64,000 nucleotides of DNA, from positions 434,001 through 498,000 of the forward strand of contig NZ_JAAKXY010000005.1 of NCBI RefSeq assembly GCF_011043775.1, in the 5' to 3' direction. This DNA comes from Natronolimnobius sp. AArcel1 (GTDB lineage: Archaea > Halobacteriota > Halobacteria > Halobacteriales > Natrialbaceae). Shown here one piece after another: positions 1 to 9,234 of the stretch. The notes below the pieces were generated by a model. It was not told the DNA's origin. It saw only the letters and a list, made by a program, of their open reading frames with translations, and made no database searches. The first letter of the stretch is position 1, and each line of letters begins with the position of its first letter. The position numbers and the translations under genes were made by a program.

Positions 1-1
1 T

Positions 2-391
2 GAGGGGTGTATCCTGAATATCTCCTCGATGACCGCTGTCACGCCGCTGACCAAGATACCGGGCTACTCCGGTGCGAAGGCGGCAGTGTCGAATTTCACT
101 GAATGGCTGGCAGTTCATATGGCCCAGGAGTATTCACCAGACATCCGCGTCAACGCAATCGCCCCTGGCTTTTTCCTCACCGAACAGAACCGCTATCTGT
201 TGATCAATGAGGACACTGGCGAGTACACCGACCGCGGACAGTCGATTATCGACCACACACCACAGAACCGCTTTGGTGACCCGGAAGACCTCTCAACAAC
301 TGTTTGCTGGTTGCTCGCCCCCGGCTCCGCGTTCGTCACTGGAACCGTCATTCCAGTTGATGGTGGATTTTCGGCGTTCAGCGGCGTGTAA
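2..391 (+). CDS. SDR-family oxidoreductase, C-terminal part
   Basis: The reading frame is open from the first bases of the window, so the start lies outside and about 130 C-terminal residues are visible. They carry the short-chain dehydrogenase core: ILNISS strand, then YSGAKAAV with the catalytic Tyr-x3-Lys pair, then the VNAIAPGFF segment and the GTVIPVDGGFSAF C-terminal strand. The insert around LLINEDTG and the RFGDPEDL stretch resemble SDR enzymes annotated as mannonate/fructuronate oxidoreductases, but the substrate cannot be fixed from this fragment. It is an NAD(P)-dependent cytoplasmic enzyme by family. No gene follows it closely on the same strand. Confidence 0.85.
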   Translation, partial: EGCILNISSMTAVTPLTKIPGYSGAKAAVSNFTEWLAVHMAQEYSPDIRVNAIAPGFFLTEQNRYLLINEDTGEYTDRGQSIIDHTPQNRFGDPEDLSTTVCWLLAPGSAFVTGTVIPVDGGFSAFSGV

Positions 392-892
392 TTGTATTGG
401 AGCCATCAAAATTCAGCGCTGCTCTGGCGTTCGGTCCACGGTGACTCCGGCCACTCGAGTCCCCCTATTGACTTGCGATCACGAGCGGCCGGATCGCCAG
501 CAGGTGCCAGTGACCGACGGGCCAGTGAGTGGAGCCCAACGCGGGAGCACTGGCCCAGCCGGATGGCACCTATCTGGGTGAACGGTTGCCGGATCTGGTG
601 TGTGCCTCTGACGATGTGGTGATCCGGCATCAGACCATTCGAGTCAGCAGGCCTAACTGTGGGGGGTGACTAGTCAGCCTCGGGTGCACCGTCCATTGAA
701 TGCGGACACACAAATCTACTAGCTCTGTCAGCGACTATGAAGTAAAACACAATCAAGAACCCTTCGCTGGCTGAAATAGGTACCCATTACATCTATTGTG
801 GGAATTATATCTGTTTCAGCTATTATAGAATTTTATCACTATGTAGCTATTGCTAGGTGGCGAGGAGGTCCCAATACTTCGCCAAGAGACGC
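392..892. other. Intergenic, no gene recognised
   Basis: About 500 bases between the SDR fragment and the convergent trxB. The first 270 bases are GC-rich and contain overlapping short frames with no recognisable protein. The last 200 bases are AT-rich. No RNA gene, repeat or clear terminator was seen. Confidence 0.5.
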
Positions 893-1930
893 CTAGTCGT
901 CGAGTTTGACTTCGACAACTGGCTGTAAATCTCGGGTGGTGCCCCGAGTATCGAGCCACGCTTCAGCGTCGAGTGCGGCCATGCTCCCAGTTCCAGCGGC
1001 CGTAATCGCCTGGCGATAGTCTGGGTCCATCACATCACCTGCACCAAAGACACCCTCGACGGCAGTCTCGGTCGTCATCCCAGGTTCGGTTCGAAGGTAG
1101 CCGTCCTCCTCGAGTTCGACGGGCGTCTCCGCAAGGAACTCCGTGTTCGGGACGTGGCCGACACCATAGAAGATGCCGCCAACGTCGACGGTTTCGCGCT
1201 CGACTGCGAGACCTGACTCGAGTTTGTCCGTTGGATGGCCATCGGGGTGGTGGACCAGCGTTGCACCGGTAACGCCGTGTTCCTGAGAGCCCTGTATCTC
1301 GAGTAGTTCAGTGTTCCAGCGGAACTCGATCGCATCGTGGTCGCGGGCCCGTTGAGCCATGATGTCCGACGCACGGAGTTCGTCGCGGCGGTGGACAACC
1401 GTCACGCTGTCGGCGAACTTCGCGAGGAAGAGCGCTTCCTCCATCGCCGAGTCGCCACCGCCGATGACGAGGACATCGTCACCACGGTGGAACGCACCGT
1501 CACAGGTGGCACACGTCGACAGGCCATAGCCCATCAGATCATCTTCGCCGTCAGCGCCAACCCAGCGCGCGCTTGCACCGGTCGCGACGATCAGGGCACG
1601 CGTTCGCAGCGTCTCACCGGTTGCCAACTCGAGTTCGAACGGGTGCTCCTCGAGGCTGGCAGTCTCGACAGTTCCGTGGGCGAACTCGGCTCCGAAACGC
1701 GACGCTTGCTCCTTGCCATTCTGGATGAGTTCCATCCCGCCGACCCCCTCTGGGAAGCCGAGATAGTTCTCGACGTCGGTCGTCAGCGTGAGCTGGCCGC
1801 CGGGCTCGGGCCCCTCGAGGACGAGTGGCTTGAGATCTGCACGAGCGGTGTAGACGGCAGCCGAGAGACCGGCAACGCCGGAGCCGACAATGACGACATC
1901 TCGAACGTCCGGTGTCGTGTCCGTACTCAT
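893..1930 (-). CDS. trxB: Thioredoxin-disulfide reductase
   Basis: A flavoprotein of 345 residues that passes electrons from NAD(P)H through FAD to thioredoxin in the cytoplasm. The FAD-binding GSGVAG motif is at residues 16-21, the redox-active CATC at 140-143, the second nucleotide-binding motif GGGDSA near 157, and the C-terminal GVFGAGDV FAD motif is present. Length matches low-molecular-weight TrxB. The ATG start overlaps the stop of the upstream thioredoxin gene by four bases (ATGA), so the two are almost certainly co-transcribed and translationally coupled. The adjacent thioredoxin is the obvious partner. Some archaeal members use other cofactors, so the electron donor is not proven. 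Confidence 0.97.
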   Translation of the reverse strand: MSTDTTPDVRDVVIVGSGVAGLSAAVYTARADLKPLVLEGPEPGGQLTLTTDVENYLGFPEGVGGMELIQNGKEQASRFGAEFAHGTVETASLEEHPFELELATGETLRTRALIVATGASARWVGADGEDDLMGYGLSTCATCDGAFHRGDDVLVIGGGDSAMEEALFLAKFADSVTVVHRRDELRASDIMAQRARDHDAIEFRWNTELLEIQGSQEHGVTGATLVHHPDGHPTDKLESGLAVERETVDVGGIFYGVGHVPNTEFLAETPVELEEDGYLRTEPGMTTETAVEGVFGAGDVMDPDYRQAITAAGTGSMAALDAEAWLDTRGTTRDLQPVVEVKLDD

Positions 1931-2286
1931 TCGCTGTGGGTTTCGATGAGCGTCTGCAGTCGGTCAGCCGGCAACGCACCGGTGTGTTGTTCGACCTGTT
2001 CACCGTCGACGTACAGGATCAGCGTTGGGACGCCGCGAACGCCGTACGCACTGGCCAGTTGTGGATGCTGGTCGACATCGACTTTGGCGATGGTCCCTTC
2101 CGTCTTTCTCGCGAGGTCATCGAGGACCGGCTCGAGCATCTTGCACGGTCCACACCACTCCGCAAAGAAATCTACGAGGACGACATCGTGGCTCGCGACG
2201 ACTTCGTCGAGGTGATCTTTTCCGTCAATGTGGAGCGGTTCTACCGGAGATTGTGGCGTTGATCCACTGTTGACATCAGTTGTCAT
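1927..2286 (-). CDS. trxA: Thioredoxin
   Basis: A 119-residue single-domain thioredoxin with the classical WCGPCK active site (Cys45 and Cys48) and the conserved cis-proline loop GVPTLILYVDG. It reduces protein disulfides in the cytoplasm. It is the first gene of a two-gene operon with trxB, overlapping it by four bases. An in-frame GTG lies one codon upstream at 2289, but the ATG at 2286 is the likelier start. A GGAG sequence sits only two bases before it, which is too close for a normal ribosome-binding site. The first 15 residues are a variable acidic/polar extension. Confidence 0.95.
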   Translation of the reverse strand: MTTDVNSGSTPQSPVEPLHIDGKDHLDEVVASHDVVLVDFFAEWCGPCKMLEPVLDDLARKTEGTIAKVDVDQHPQLASAYGVRGVPTLILYVDGEQVEQHTGALPADRLQTLIETHSE

Positions 2287-2607
2287 CACTCCTTTCTACG
2301 AGCTGAGAGTGTTTAAAGGTTTTGCGTGTATTGCACAATAGAGTGGACAATAGTGCGTCACAATAGACGGCCAGACTGGCCAGAAATACGTGAGGAGTAC
2401 GCGACTCGAGAGAGGGGTTCCAGAAAGGGGGCACAAAACGCTTGAAAGAGGAGTATGCGCCTGGAGAGGTTGATGGCAATAACACTCTCCTAAATGCATT
2501 TCAAAATCCAAGGAGTGGGTGCGAAACGCAGTTGTGTCCAAATTGGGCAACCAAGTTCGGGAGATCCAACGCGACAAACTGCAGCCATCAAGATCAGACC
2601 GGCGCGC
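2287..2607. other. Intergenic between antiporter and thioredoxin genes
   Basis: About 320 bases downstream of the antiporter gene and upstream of trxA, so it should hold the trxA-trxB promoter. Short frames here have no recognisable product, and no clear TATA box or repeat was found. Confidence 0.4.
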
Positions 2608-4458
2608 TCAATCGTGTGGATGGAACCGCTTGCTGGCACGGTCAACTGCATCCGTTTGGCCGAGGAACGTCACCCGATCGCCATCGCGCAGTTCGTGATC
2701 GCCCGTCGGGACTTCGGTCGCACCGTCTCGGTGAGTGAGCAAACCGACGATAACACCATCTGGGATTTCAGCATTGAGTTCGGCGATTGTCTTTCCGACG
2801 AGGTCCGTTGCCGTTACTTCGATCTCCTGGACGTCACCAGTCCGTCCGAGTTCGTTCATCCACGCCGACAGCGACGGCCGCTCGAGGACGTTCTCGAGTG
2901 ACCATGCGGTCGCCATCGAGAGGTCAATCGCACGAACACCGAGTGATTCGAACGCATCGACGTTGTCCGGTTGGTTGACTCTCGAGGCAACAGTATCGAC
3001 GTCGAAGGTCGTCTTCGCAAGTTGGCAAACCAACAGGTTAACGTCGTCATCAGGCGTCGTCGCGATGACCGCTTTCGCGTTGTCGGCAGCCGCCGTCTCG
3101 AGGACGGAAGCGTCAGTTCCATCGCCCTCGAGGGCGGTAAGACCACGTTTTCGGGCTGTTTTGACTGCGGTGGAGTCGTGATCGACGAGCAGTACGTTTT
3201 CGCCATCCTGTTCGAGCCGTTCTGCAAGCGAGAGGCCGACTCGGCCCCCGCCGATGAGTATCGTACGCATTGGTGAAATGTTGAGGTAGTGTGCGAGTTG
3301 TCGTGCGAGGCCGGCCTGAAGGACGACCGTCGCGAAGATGATGAGAAAGACGGTGCCGGCGAGCAACTGCGCCTCTTGTGGCCGACCGAGTGTTTGCAAC
3401 TCGACGGCAAACAGTGTGGCGACGCTGGCGGGGATAATTCCCCGTGGGCCAACAGCGCTGAGGAACAGTCGCTCATTGCGGGTGAACCGCTCGTTCGTCG
3501 TCGAGAGGTAGATGACGGCCGGCCGAAGCACCAACGTGACTGCGATGACGATGGCAATGCCAGCCAGTCCGAGCGCGCGGATATCCGCAAAGTCGATCAA
3601 CGCCGCCAGCGCGACAAAGACGAACGAGAGGACGACGACCGAAAGATCGTCGAGGAAATCGATTACGTCCTCGTGGTAGGGAAGGTCGACGTTCCCGAGC
3701 ACGAAGCCGGCCATCGCAGCCGCAGCGATTCCCGTCTCGCTGGCGATCGTTTCGGCCCCGGCATAGGCAACGACAATCCCCGCAAGAACAATCAACCGAG
3801 CGTGCAACGGCGCTGCACAGGGCCTGGAACCACCGTAATCGAGGACCAGCCAGACGAGGCCAGCGATAGTCGCACCGACTGCGAGCCCGACAAACAGCCG
3901 TGTGATGAAATCACCGACGAGTGCGGCCGGCGTTCCGTTCCCGGCGATGAGAACCTCGAAAACGACGACAACCAAAATTGCCGCTGTCACGTCATTGAGT
4001 ATCCCCTCGCCCTCGAGTACGGCCGCGACGTGATCCCGGACAGTAACGACCTGCAGGATGGGGCCGATTACCGTCGGCCCGGTGGCGATCAACAGCGCGC
4101 CGACCAACAGGCCAACCTCGAGACTGGTCTCGAGGAACACGACAACTGCAGCAGCGGTCCCGAGCCACGTAATCGCCGCGCCGACGGTGACGAGACGGAT
4201 GAGCGCCGTTGGACTCTCACGCAGTTTCTCGAGACGGAGGTGATAGCTGCCCTCGAAGAGGATGATCGCGACACTCACGCCGACCATCGCCGAGAGGCCG
4301 CCACCGAACGTCTCTCGAGAGACGAGTCCGAGCACTTCGGGACCGATTGCGATTCCGGCGACGATCAGAAAGAGGACACTCGGAATCTGGAGTCGGTCTG
4401 CAAGAACTCGAGAGGCGACGCCGAGGGCGAGCACGAGCGCGACCGTCGCGACGAGCAT
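2608..4458 (-). CDS. Cation:proton antiporter with C-terminal TrkA (RCK) domain
   Basis: About 616 residues. The N-terminal 390 residues are a CPA-type sodium/proton exchanger with about twelve hydrophobic segments. The stretch GPTVIGPILQVV and the acidic, small-residue-rich helices are typical of this superfamily. A TrkA-N nucleotide-binding fold begins near residue 400 (ILIGGGRVGLSLAERL) and a TrkA-C domain fills roughly 545-616, so transport is probably gated by a nucleotide or ligand. It acts in the cytoplasmic membrane for ion and pH homeostasis, as expected in a halophile. GTG at 4461 is an alternative start directly before the ATG chosen. Ion selectivity (Na+ or K+) is not settled by sequence. 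Confidence 0.92.
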   Translation of the reverse strand: MLVATVALVLALGVASRVLADRLQIPSVLFLIVAGIAIGPEVLGLVSRETFGGGLSAMVGVSVAIILFEGSYHLRLEKLRESPTALIRLVTVGAAITWLGTAAAVVVFLETSLEVGLLVGALLIATGPTVIGPILQVVTVRDHVAAVLEGEGILNDVTAAILVVVVFEVLIAGNGTPAALVGDFITRLFVGLAVGATIAGLVWLVLDYGGSRPCAAPLHARLIVLAGIVVAYAGAETIASETGIAAAAMAGFVLGNVDLPYHEDVIDFLDDLSVVVLSFVFVALAALIDFADIRALGLAGIAIVIAVTLVLRPAVIYLSTTNERFTRNERLFLSAVGPRGIIPASVATLFAVELQTLGRPQEAQLLAGTVFLIIFATVVLQAGLARQLAHYLNISPMRTILIGGGRVGLSLAERLEQDGENVLLVDHDSTAVKTARKRGLTALEGDGTDASVLETAAADNAKAVIATTPDDDVNLLVCQLAKTTFDVDTVASRVNQPDNVDAFESLGVRAIDLSMATAWSLENVLERPSLSAWMNELGRTGDVQEIEVTATDLVGKTIAELNAEIPDGVIVGLLTHRDGATEVPTGDHELRDGDRVTFLGQTDAVDRASKRFHPHD

Positions 4459-4525
4459 CACGAGTGACTACGCCCGTTTGTGGCGTTATCAATCGCGAAA
4501 TCCATGCTGTTCATCACCGGAGACA

Positions 4526-5548
4526 TCAGTCACCACTGTTGGAAGTTGGCTGCGTCCGTGTATCGTCCTCGTTGAGCGACGTGAACACCTGATAGAGAAT
4601 CATCAAGGCCACAAAGAACGACGACCCAACGAGCAGGAGGACGCTGACCAGATCGAGCGCGCCCGTCCCTAGCCAGTTCGCGAGTTCGCTGAGGGCAATA
4701 CCGACGCTCGCGAGCACCATCATTAGTCCGAAGTAGATGATCACGTCGTCCTCGTCGACGATTGTGGTCGCTGCCGAGCCGATTCTGGCACCGAGTGCGC
4801 TGCCGACCAGCAGCAGGGAAACGACTGTCAGGTCGACACTACCGGACATGCCGTAGGTGAAGGTACCGAAGGCTCCTGAGAACAACCCGGCAAACAGGCT
4901 CGTGCCAACTGCGGCCGTCAACGGCGTCCCGATGAGATAGTAGATCGCGGGCATACGGATGAATCCGCCGCCAACGCCGATCAGGCCCGATACGAGACCG
5001 ACGCTCCCACCGGCCCCCGTAATCGTCCACACGGATGCACGACCGCCCGAAGACAGCGAAATCATTGGAGGGACGGTGTACGACTGTATTTTTGTGGCGA
5101 TTGGAGGGATCTCTTCGTCATCGACGTCGTCCTCGTCAACATCGTCATCGATGTTGTAGGCTCGTCGCAAGAACAGCGCACCGATACCTGCAAGCAGGAC
5201 GACGTACGCAATTCCCGTGACAAGGTTGGCGATTCCAAGCGCCTCGAGACCGAACACGAGTCGACTCCCAAGTTCAATCCCGACCGAGAGGACGACGAAC
5301 AGAATCGCACCGAGTTTGTAATCAACCTGCCCGACGTCGTAGTGTTTCAACACGGCGATCACGGACGTGCCAAAGTAAAACGCCAACCCACTACCGATTG
5401 CGACCGACGCGGGATAATCAAGCAACAGCAGCGTTGGTGTGATCAGGAACGATCCACCCATACCGAAGAATCCGAAGAGGACACCGACCATAAAGCCGAA
5501 GCTGACGAACAGCACCAGCAGGGTCAAGCTGAGTCCCAGTAATTCCAT
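4526..5548 (-). CDS. TauE/SafE-family anion exporter
   Basis: A 340-residue membrane protein with about eight hydrophobic segments in two repeated halves. The first half has FGMGGSFLITPTLLLL and the second half VSGLIGVGGGFIRMP, the glycine-rich hallmark of TauE/SafE. A strongly acidic loop rich in Asp/Glu lies around residues 130-150 between the halves. Family members export sulfite, sulfoacetate or other sulfur-containing anions; the substrate here is inferred only. A 48-residue membrane peptide gene ends three bases upstream of its start, so the two are co-transcribed. The thioredoxins and the rhodanese-MBL protein nearby fit a sulfur-handling role. Confidence 0.92.
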   Translation of the reverse strand: MELLGLSLTLLVLFVSFGFMVGVLFGFFGMGGSFLITPTLLLLDYPASVAIGSGLAFYFGTSVIAVLKHYDVGQVDYKLGAILFVVLSVGIELGSRLVFGLEALGIANLVTGIAYVVLLAGIGALFLRRAYNIDDDVDEDDVDDEEIPPIATKIQSYTVPPMISLSSGGRASVWTITGAGGSVGLVSGLIGVGGGFIRMPAIYYLIGTPLTAAVGTSLFAGLFSGAFGTFTYGMSGSVDLTVVSLLLVGSALGARIGSAATTIVDEDDVIIYFGLMMVLASVGIALSELANWLGTGALDLVSVLLLVGSSFFVALMILYQVFTSLNEDDTRTQPTSNSGD

Positions 5549-5551
5549 CGA

Positions 5552-5698
5552 TTAGGCGTCCATGACGGTTTTGAGCAGTGGCTGTGCGATTCGCTCGAGG
5601 ATGCCGTAGCCGGCATAGAGGAGAACCGCCTGAACGAAGACGGCACCAACGAGGAGTGTGGCCTGTACTGGCCCAGGCAAGGCAGCGGACTCGATCAT
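5552..5698 (-). CDS. Small membrane protein beside the TauE/SafE gene (DUF7512-like)
   Basis: A 48-codon gene starting MIESAALPGPVQ and carrying one hydrophobic helix (ATLLVGAVFVQAVLLYAGYG) with a short C-terminal tail. It stops three bases before the TauE/SafE start. From memory this matches the haloarchaeal family DUF7512, short single-helix proteins next to TauE-type transporters; the family name was not checked. A small subunit or regulator of the exporter is the natural inference. Confidence 0.75.
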   Translation of the reverse strand: MIESAALPGPVQATLLVGAVFVQAVLLYAGYGILERIAQPLLKTVMDA

Positions 5699-6037
5699 GC
5701 GTCTCGACCTCCGAGTTCTGTCGGTTGTGTGCAGATCATGGATTGCTACTCACCTATCACTACCCGGAGCGAGTGTATAACGCTTTTGGGATCACAGAGC
5801 AATATTACTGCAACCTATGTAACGGCTATCCAACGGAAATATCTCCATACGTTATTGAAATATAGGGCCTACGTGAGACGACTCGAGATTCTATAGCGCG
5901 ACATCCCAGATCAAAACCAACGTGTTCCTCAATGTATCACCGGTGATTACAGTACAGCACACACGCTCGAGTGGGTGAGGCCTACATCTGTATTGACTAA
6001 CCCAAACAATATTATATCGTCAGTGCTTAGAGCCGGT
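5699..6037. other. Divergent intergenic region
   Basis: About 340 bases between the divergent DUF7512-TauE pair and the universal stress gene. It must hold both promoters. The middle is AT-rich. A TATA-like ATTATAT at 6010-6016 lies about 28 bases before the stress-protein start and fits a leaderless promoter. No further coding was seen. Confidence 0.45.
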
Positions 6038-6871
6038 ATGAAAGCGGTACTCGCTACTGACCTCTCTGCTGCCAGCGAGGCAACTATCGAGAACGAGACC
6101 TGTCTCGAGTGTCTGGGCCGAATCGGGGTCAACGAGATGCATCTTGTGACCGTGATTCCGTCGAACGTCCATCGCGGAATGCCCGGGATTGACTTTGAGA
6201 AGCGGCGACGGAACGCAATCAGAAAATACGAACGAGTCATCGAAGACGCCGGCTTCGACGTTGAAACGCACGTCGTCCGCGGCACGCCACATCGCCGCAT
6301 TCGGGGAATCGCCGAAACGATCGGGGCAAGTCTCACGCTTGTCGGCTCGCGCGGGAAGAGTCCACTCGAGAACCGGGTCATTGGGTCGACGGCGCGCAAC
6401 CTCGCGCGGACGACCGAGACGCCGTTACTCGTCAATCGAATCGAGAGAGAAGCTGAGAATCCAGCTGTCGTCAGACAGCACCTCTTTCAGCGCATGCTGT
6501 ACGCGACGGACTTCTCCACAAACGCAGACCATGCGTTCGAGACATTTTCTTATCTCCGACACGCAACCCAAGAAGCAACCCTCGTCCACGTCGAGACACC
6601 AAAAGATCCGGATCCATCAGATGCCGATCCCACCGCACGACTCGAGGAGTTAGCAACCCAACTCGAGGAGTGGGATATCGAGACGCGAGTCGAACGTCGA
6701 CAGGGTGATCCAGCCGACGAAATCCTCGCTGTCGAAGACGCTGTTGATCCCACGACGATCCTCGTTGGTTCGCGCGGGCATAGTCGACTTCGCCGACTCC
6801 TGCTCGGGAGCGTTTCAGAAGATCTCGTCGCTCGAGCAACCGGCAACGTGATGCTCGTTCCGCCTGCGTAA
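6038..6871 (+). CDS. Universal stress protein with two UspA domains
   Basis: 277 residues forming two tandem Usp domains (about 1-137 and 150-277). Each begins with the strand-turn motif (VLATDLS and MLYATDFS). Each ends with the ATP-binding signature G-x2-G-x9-G-S: GSRGKSPLENRVIGS in the first and GSRGHSRLRRLLLGS in the second. Both nucleotide sites therefore look intact. Tandem Usp proteins are cytoplasmic stress-tolerance factors of unknown exact reaction. The frame continues 21 codons upstream, but the ATG chosen starts directly at the first domain and lies a normal distance after a TATA-like box. It stands alone as a single gene. Confidence 0.95.
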   Translation: MKAVLATDLSAASEATIENETCLECLGRIGVNEMHLVTVIPSNVHRGMPGIDFEKRRRNAIRKYERVIEDAGFDVETHVVRGTPHRRIRGIAETIGASLTLVGSRGKSPLENRVIGSTARNLARTTETPLLVNRIEREAENPAVVRQHLFQRMLYATDFSTNADHAFETFSYLRHATQEATLVHVETPKDPDPSDADPTARLEELATQLEEWDIETRVERRQGDPADEILAVEDAVDPTTILVGSRGHSRLRRLLLGSVSEDLVARATGNVMLVPPA

Positions 6872-7095
6872 CCGTTGGACAGCCATACTGGCCCTGGTTT
6901 TGCCCTCTTTCCACAATTACATGCGATAGAAAAGTCTCAAATATATCCATAGCATCGTCCAAATCCGCTATTTGACCAGTTCGAGACCAGTAGACAGGAT
7001 AGTATTGCTCTCAAGAGATCCCGTTGGATGCCCCCTTCATAGAATTGGGAAGAGTGCACAACACTTTTGTACTGGGGCAGCCAACGCAGTATTGT

Positions 7096-7731
7096 ATGTC
7101 AACAGAAATCCAGAGGTCCATGGCGTTCGATTACGACTGGGAGTACTCGCCGCGCGTAGCAACGTTATTCGGAGCCTTCGCGCTTGTTGCAGTTATTGGC
7201 TGGCTCGTGACAGTGATGCTGACAGCGATACACTTGTTCGCTATCCCCGCAATTCCAGCTGACGCACCGGTGCAAGGGAGCATCGAAGTGATCACGAGTC
7301 CATGGGCCTACGTCTTCGGCATTCCACTGGCAACCCTCGGTGGCTTCTACTACCTGACAACGATCGGGCTCGCACTCTGGTGGTTCGACACCCGACACCC
7401 GCTGCTCATCAAGATCCTGACGCCAATTACGGCAAGCGGCGTCGTGTTCTCGACGTACTTCGTCTACTTGCAACTGGGCGTCATCGGTGAGATCTGCCCG
7501 TTCTGCATGGTGTCCGCCGCGGCGACAGTCATCTTGTTCGCCCTCGAGATAGTGATCCTCCGTAAGAGCACAACGCCGTCACTGTCCAGTATGAGCAGCG
7601 ACCTAGGTCGCGTCCTCGCGGGGACGAACTACGCAATCGTGCTCGTGCCAGTCTTCATGGGACTGGTGACGATTGCCGGAATGTTCATCGTGCCCCTGCT
7701 CCCACTGCCGGACGCCGTCCAGTTCGTCTAG
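7096..7731 (+). CDS. VKOR-family membrane oxidoreductase with only the CPFC pair
   Basis: 211 residues with about five hydrophobic segments. The core SPWAYVFGIPLATLGGFYY and the motif CPFC (Cys134, Cys137) in a later membrane helix match the vitamin K epoxide reductase family. That family reoxidises disulfide-forming partners by passing electrons to a quinone. Residues 1-133 contain no cysteine, so the loop cysteine pair that classical VKORs use to contact their partner is missing. The ATG at 7096 was chosen because the longer frame from 7024 adds an unrelated leader. Thioredoxins encoded nearby are possible partners. Family placement is firm; catalysis is uncertain. Confidence 0.88.
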   Translation: MSTEIQRSMAFDYDWEYSPRVATLFGAFALVAVIGWLVTVMLTAIHLFAIPAIPADAPVQGSIEVITSPWAYVFGIPLATLGGFYYLTTIGLALWWFDTRHPLLIKILTPITASGVVFSTYFVYLQLGVIGEICPFCMVSAAATVILFALEIVILRKSTTPSLSSMSSDLGRVLAGTNYAIVLVPVFMGLVTIAGMFIVPLLPLPDAVQFV

Positions 7732-7853
7732 ACGGTCTTTCAGGCGTTTTCGGTCGATCAAATTCTCGCGAGCCATTGCTCTCGAGAGTCGAGTACGGGA
7801 GCGGCGAATCCGTGTCGGTCGTCAGAACGTTACGATGGAACGCACCGTCAAAC

Positions 7854-9101
7854 TCACGCGTCTTCGTGACCAGTCGGTTCTGCGTTCGGTCGCGGTGCCC
7901 GATCGGAATCACCTGTTCCGGCTGCGGGAAGCGTGATCAAAATCGTCGTTCCCTCGCCGGGTTCGGAGTCAACCCAGATCCGGCCACCATGGCGCTCGAC
8001 GACTCGTTTGCACAGTGCCAGGCCAATACCGGTCCCGGCGTGTTCCTCCTGTGTATGAAGTCGCTGAAACACCTCGAAGATTCGCTCCTGATCCGCTGGA
8101 TCAATACCGATCCCGTTGTCGCTAACAGCGATGACCCAATCGTCGCTGCCGATGTTGACAGTGTCGTCGGGCTGTTGTGAAGGCCGTGGCGACTCACCTC
8201 GCTTCGCATCGATCTCAATCCGTGGCGACGCGTCCTCCATGTTACTGTACTCGATCGCGTTCGTGAGGAGGTTTTGAAACAGTTGCCGAAGCTGTCTCGC
8301 ATCGCCGTCAACACGTGGCAGTTCGGACCACTCGAGTTCAGCGTGAGATTCCTCAATACAGAATTCGAGGTCCTTGCAGACATCGTCGAGCACCGCCTCG
8401 AGCGAGACGGGTTCGAACGGTTCTCCCTGTGTATCCACCCGCGAATACTGGAGCAGACCATCGATCATTTCTGTCATTCGTTCGGAACCGTCGACCGCGT
8501 ACTCGAGGAACTCCGTCGCGTCCTCGTCCAGCTCGTCACCATAGCGCTTGTCGATCAGTTGCAGATAGTTCGAGATCATCCGAAGCGGTTCCTGGAGGTC
8601 ATGGCTCGCAGCGTAGGCAAACTGTTCGAGTCGCTCGTTTGAGTCCTCGAGGCGTGCCTGTACCTGTTCGAGTTGTCTATTTTGGTGCTCGAGTTCGAGT
8701 TCTCGGGTCTTCGCACGCGCGTCGAAAGTACCAACGGCGAAGCCGGCAACCCCAGCGAATCCGGTGAGAATCGGCAACGATCGCTGCGGTTCGGAGAGGC
8801 CAATCCCAGGCTGAACGTGATAGAGCGCGAGAATAGCGAGCATCACGGCGATTCCAGCGAGTGTACGACTGAAGATATCATGATGGAACTGCGACGCAAT
8901 ATCGGTTTGTGGAAGACGATACCCACCGACTATCAGGACGAGACCGGAACCGGTGATAAAGGCGAACGTTACGAGGACAGAACTGAGCGACTCGTCGTGT
9001 GAGGTGGGAACAAATGCGGTCACGATCGCAACGAGAACATAGAACACCCCGAGCGCGTAAACAAGGTGTTTCCCGCTGATCGAAATAGACCACAGAGACA
9101 T
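7854..9101 (-). CDS. Membrane sensor histidine kinase
   Basis: 415 residues. The N-terminal 125 residues hold about four membrane helices and no recognisable extracellular domain. A short coiled coil follows, then a HisKA dimerisation domain with phospho-accepting His167 in AASHDLQEPLR. The HATPase domain has its N box (LLTNAIEYS), DNGIGI and GTGIGLALCK motifs. Such kinases sense a membrane or cytoplasmic cue and phosphorylate a response regulator, but no regulator gene lies next to it. The catalytic half is very similar in wording to the larger kinase at 36552-38972. It is monocistronic on the minus strand. Confidence 0.92.
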   Translation of the reverse strand: MSLWSISISGKHLVYALGVFYVLVAIVTAFVPTSHDESLSSVLVTFAFITGSGLVLIVGGYRLPQTDIASQFHHDIFSRTLAGIAVMLAILALYHVQPGIGLSEPQRSLPILTGFAGVAGFAVGTFDARAKTRELELEHQNRQLEQVQARLEDSNERLEQFAYAASHDLQEPLRMISNYLQLIDKRYGDELDEDATEFLEYAVDGSERMTEMIDGLLQYSRVDTQGEPFEPVSLEAVLDDVCKDLEFCIEESHAELEWSELPRVDGDARQLRQLFQNLLTNAIEYSNMEDASPRIEIDAKRGESPRPSQQPDDTVNIGSDDWVIAVSDNGIGIDPADQERIFEVFQRLHTQEEHAGTGIGLALCKRVVERHGGRIWVDSEPGEGTTILITLPAAGTGDSDRAPRPNAEPTGHEDA

Positions 9102-9234
9102 TAGTTATGATTATTGGAGGAGGATCAGTATAACAGTTGTGTGCGAGTTTTATCGACGGCCAAGGCGAAAACCCCGAGGCGATTCACGGGGTGGGTGAAT
9201 GGGCCGGTCAACCGGCAGACAGCTCGGTAACACG

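Noticed and set aside
3289-4467. A 392-codon plus-strand frame opposite the antiporter gene
   Set aside because: It is antisense to a clear transporter and has the hydrophilic, Asp/Arg-rich composition usual for shadow frames in high-GC DNA.
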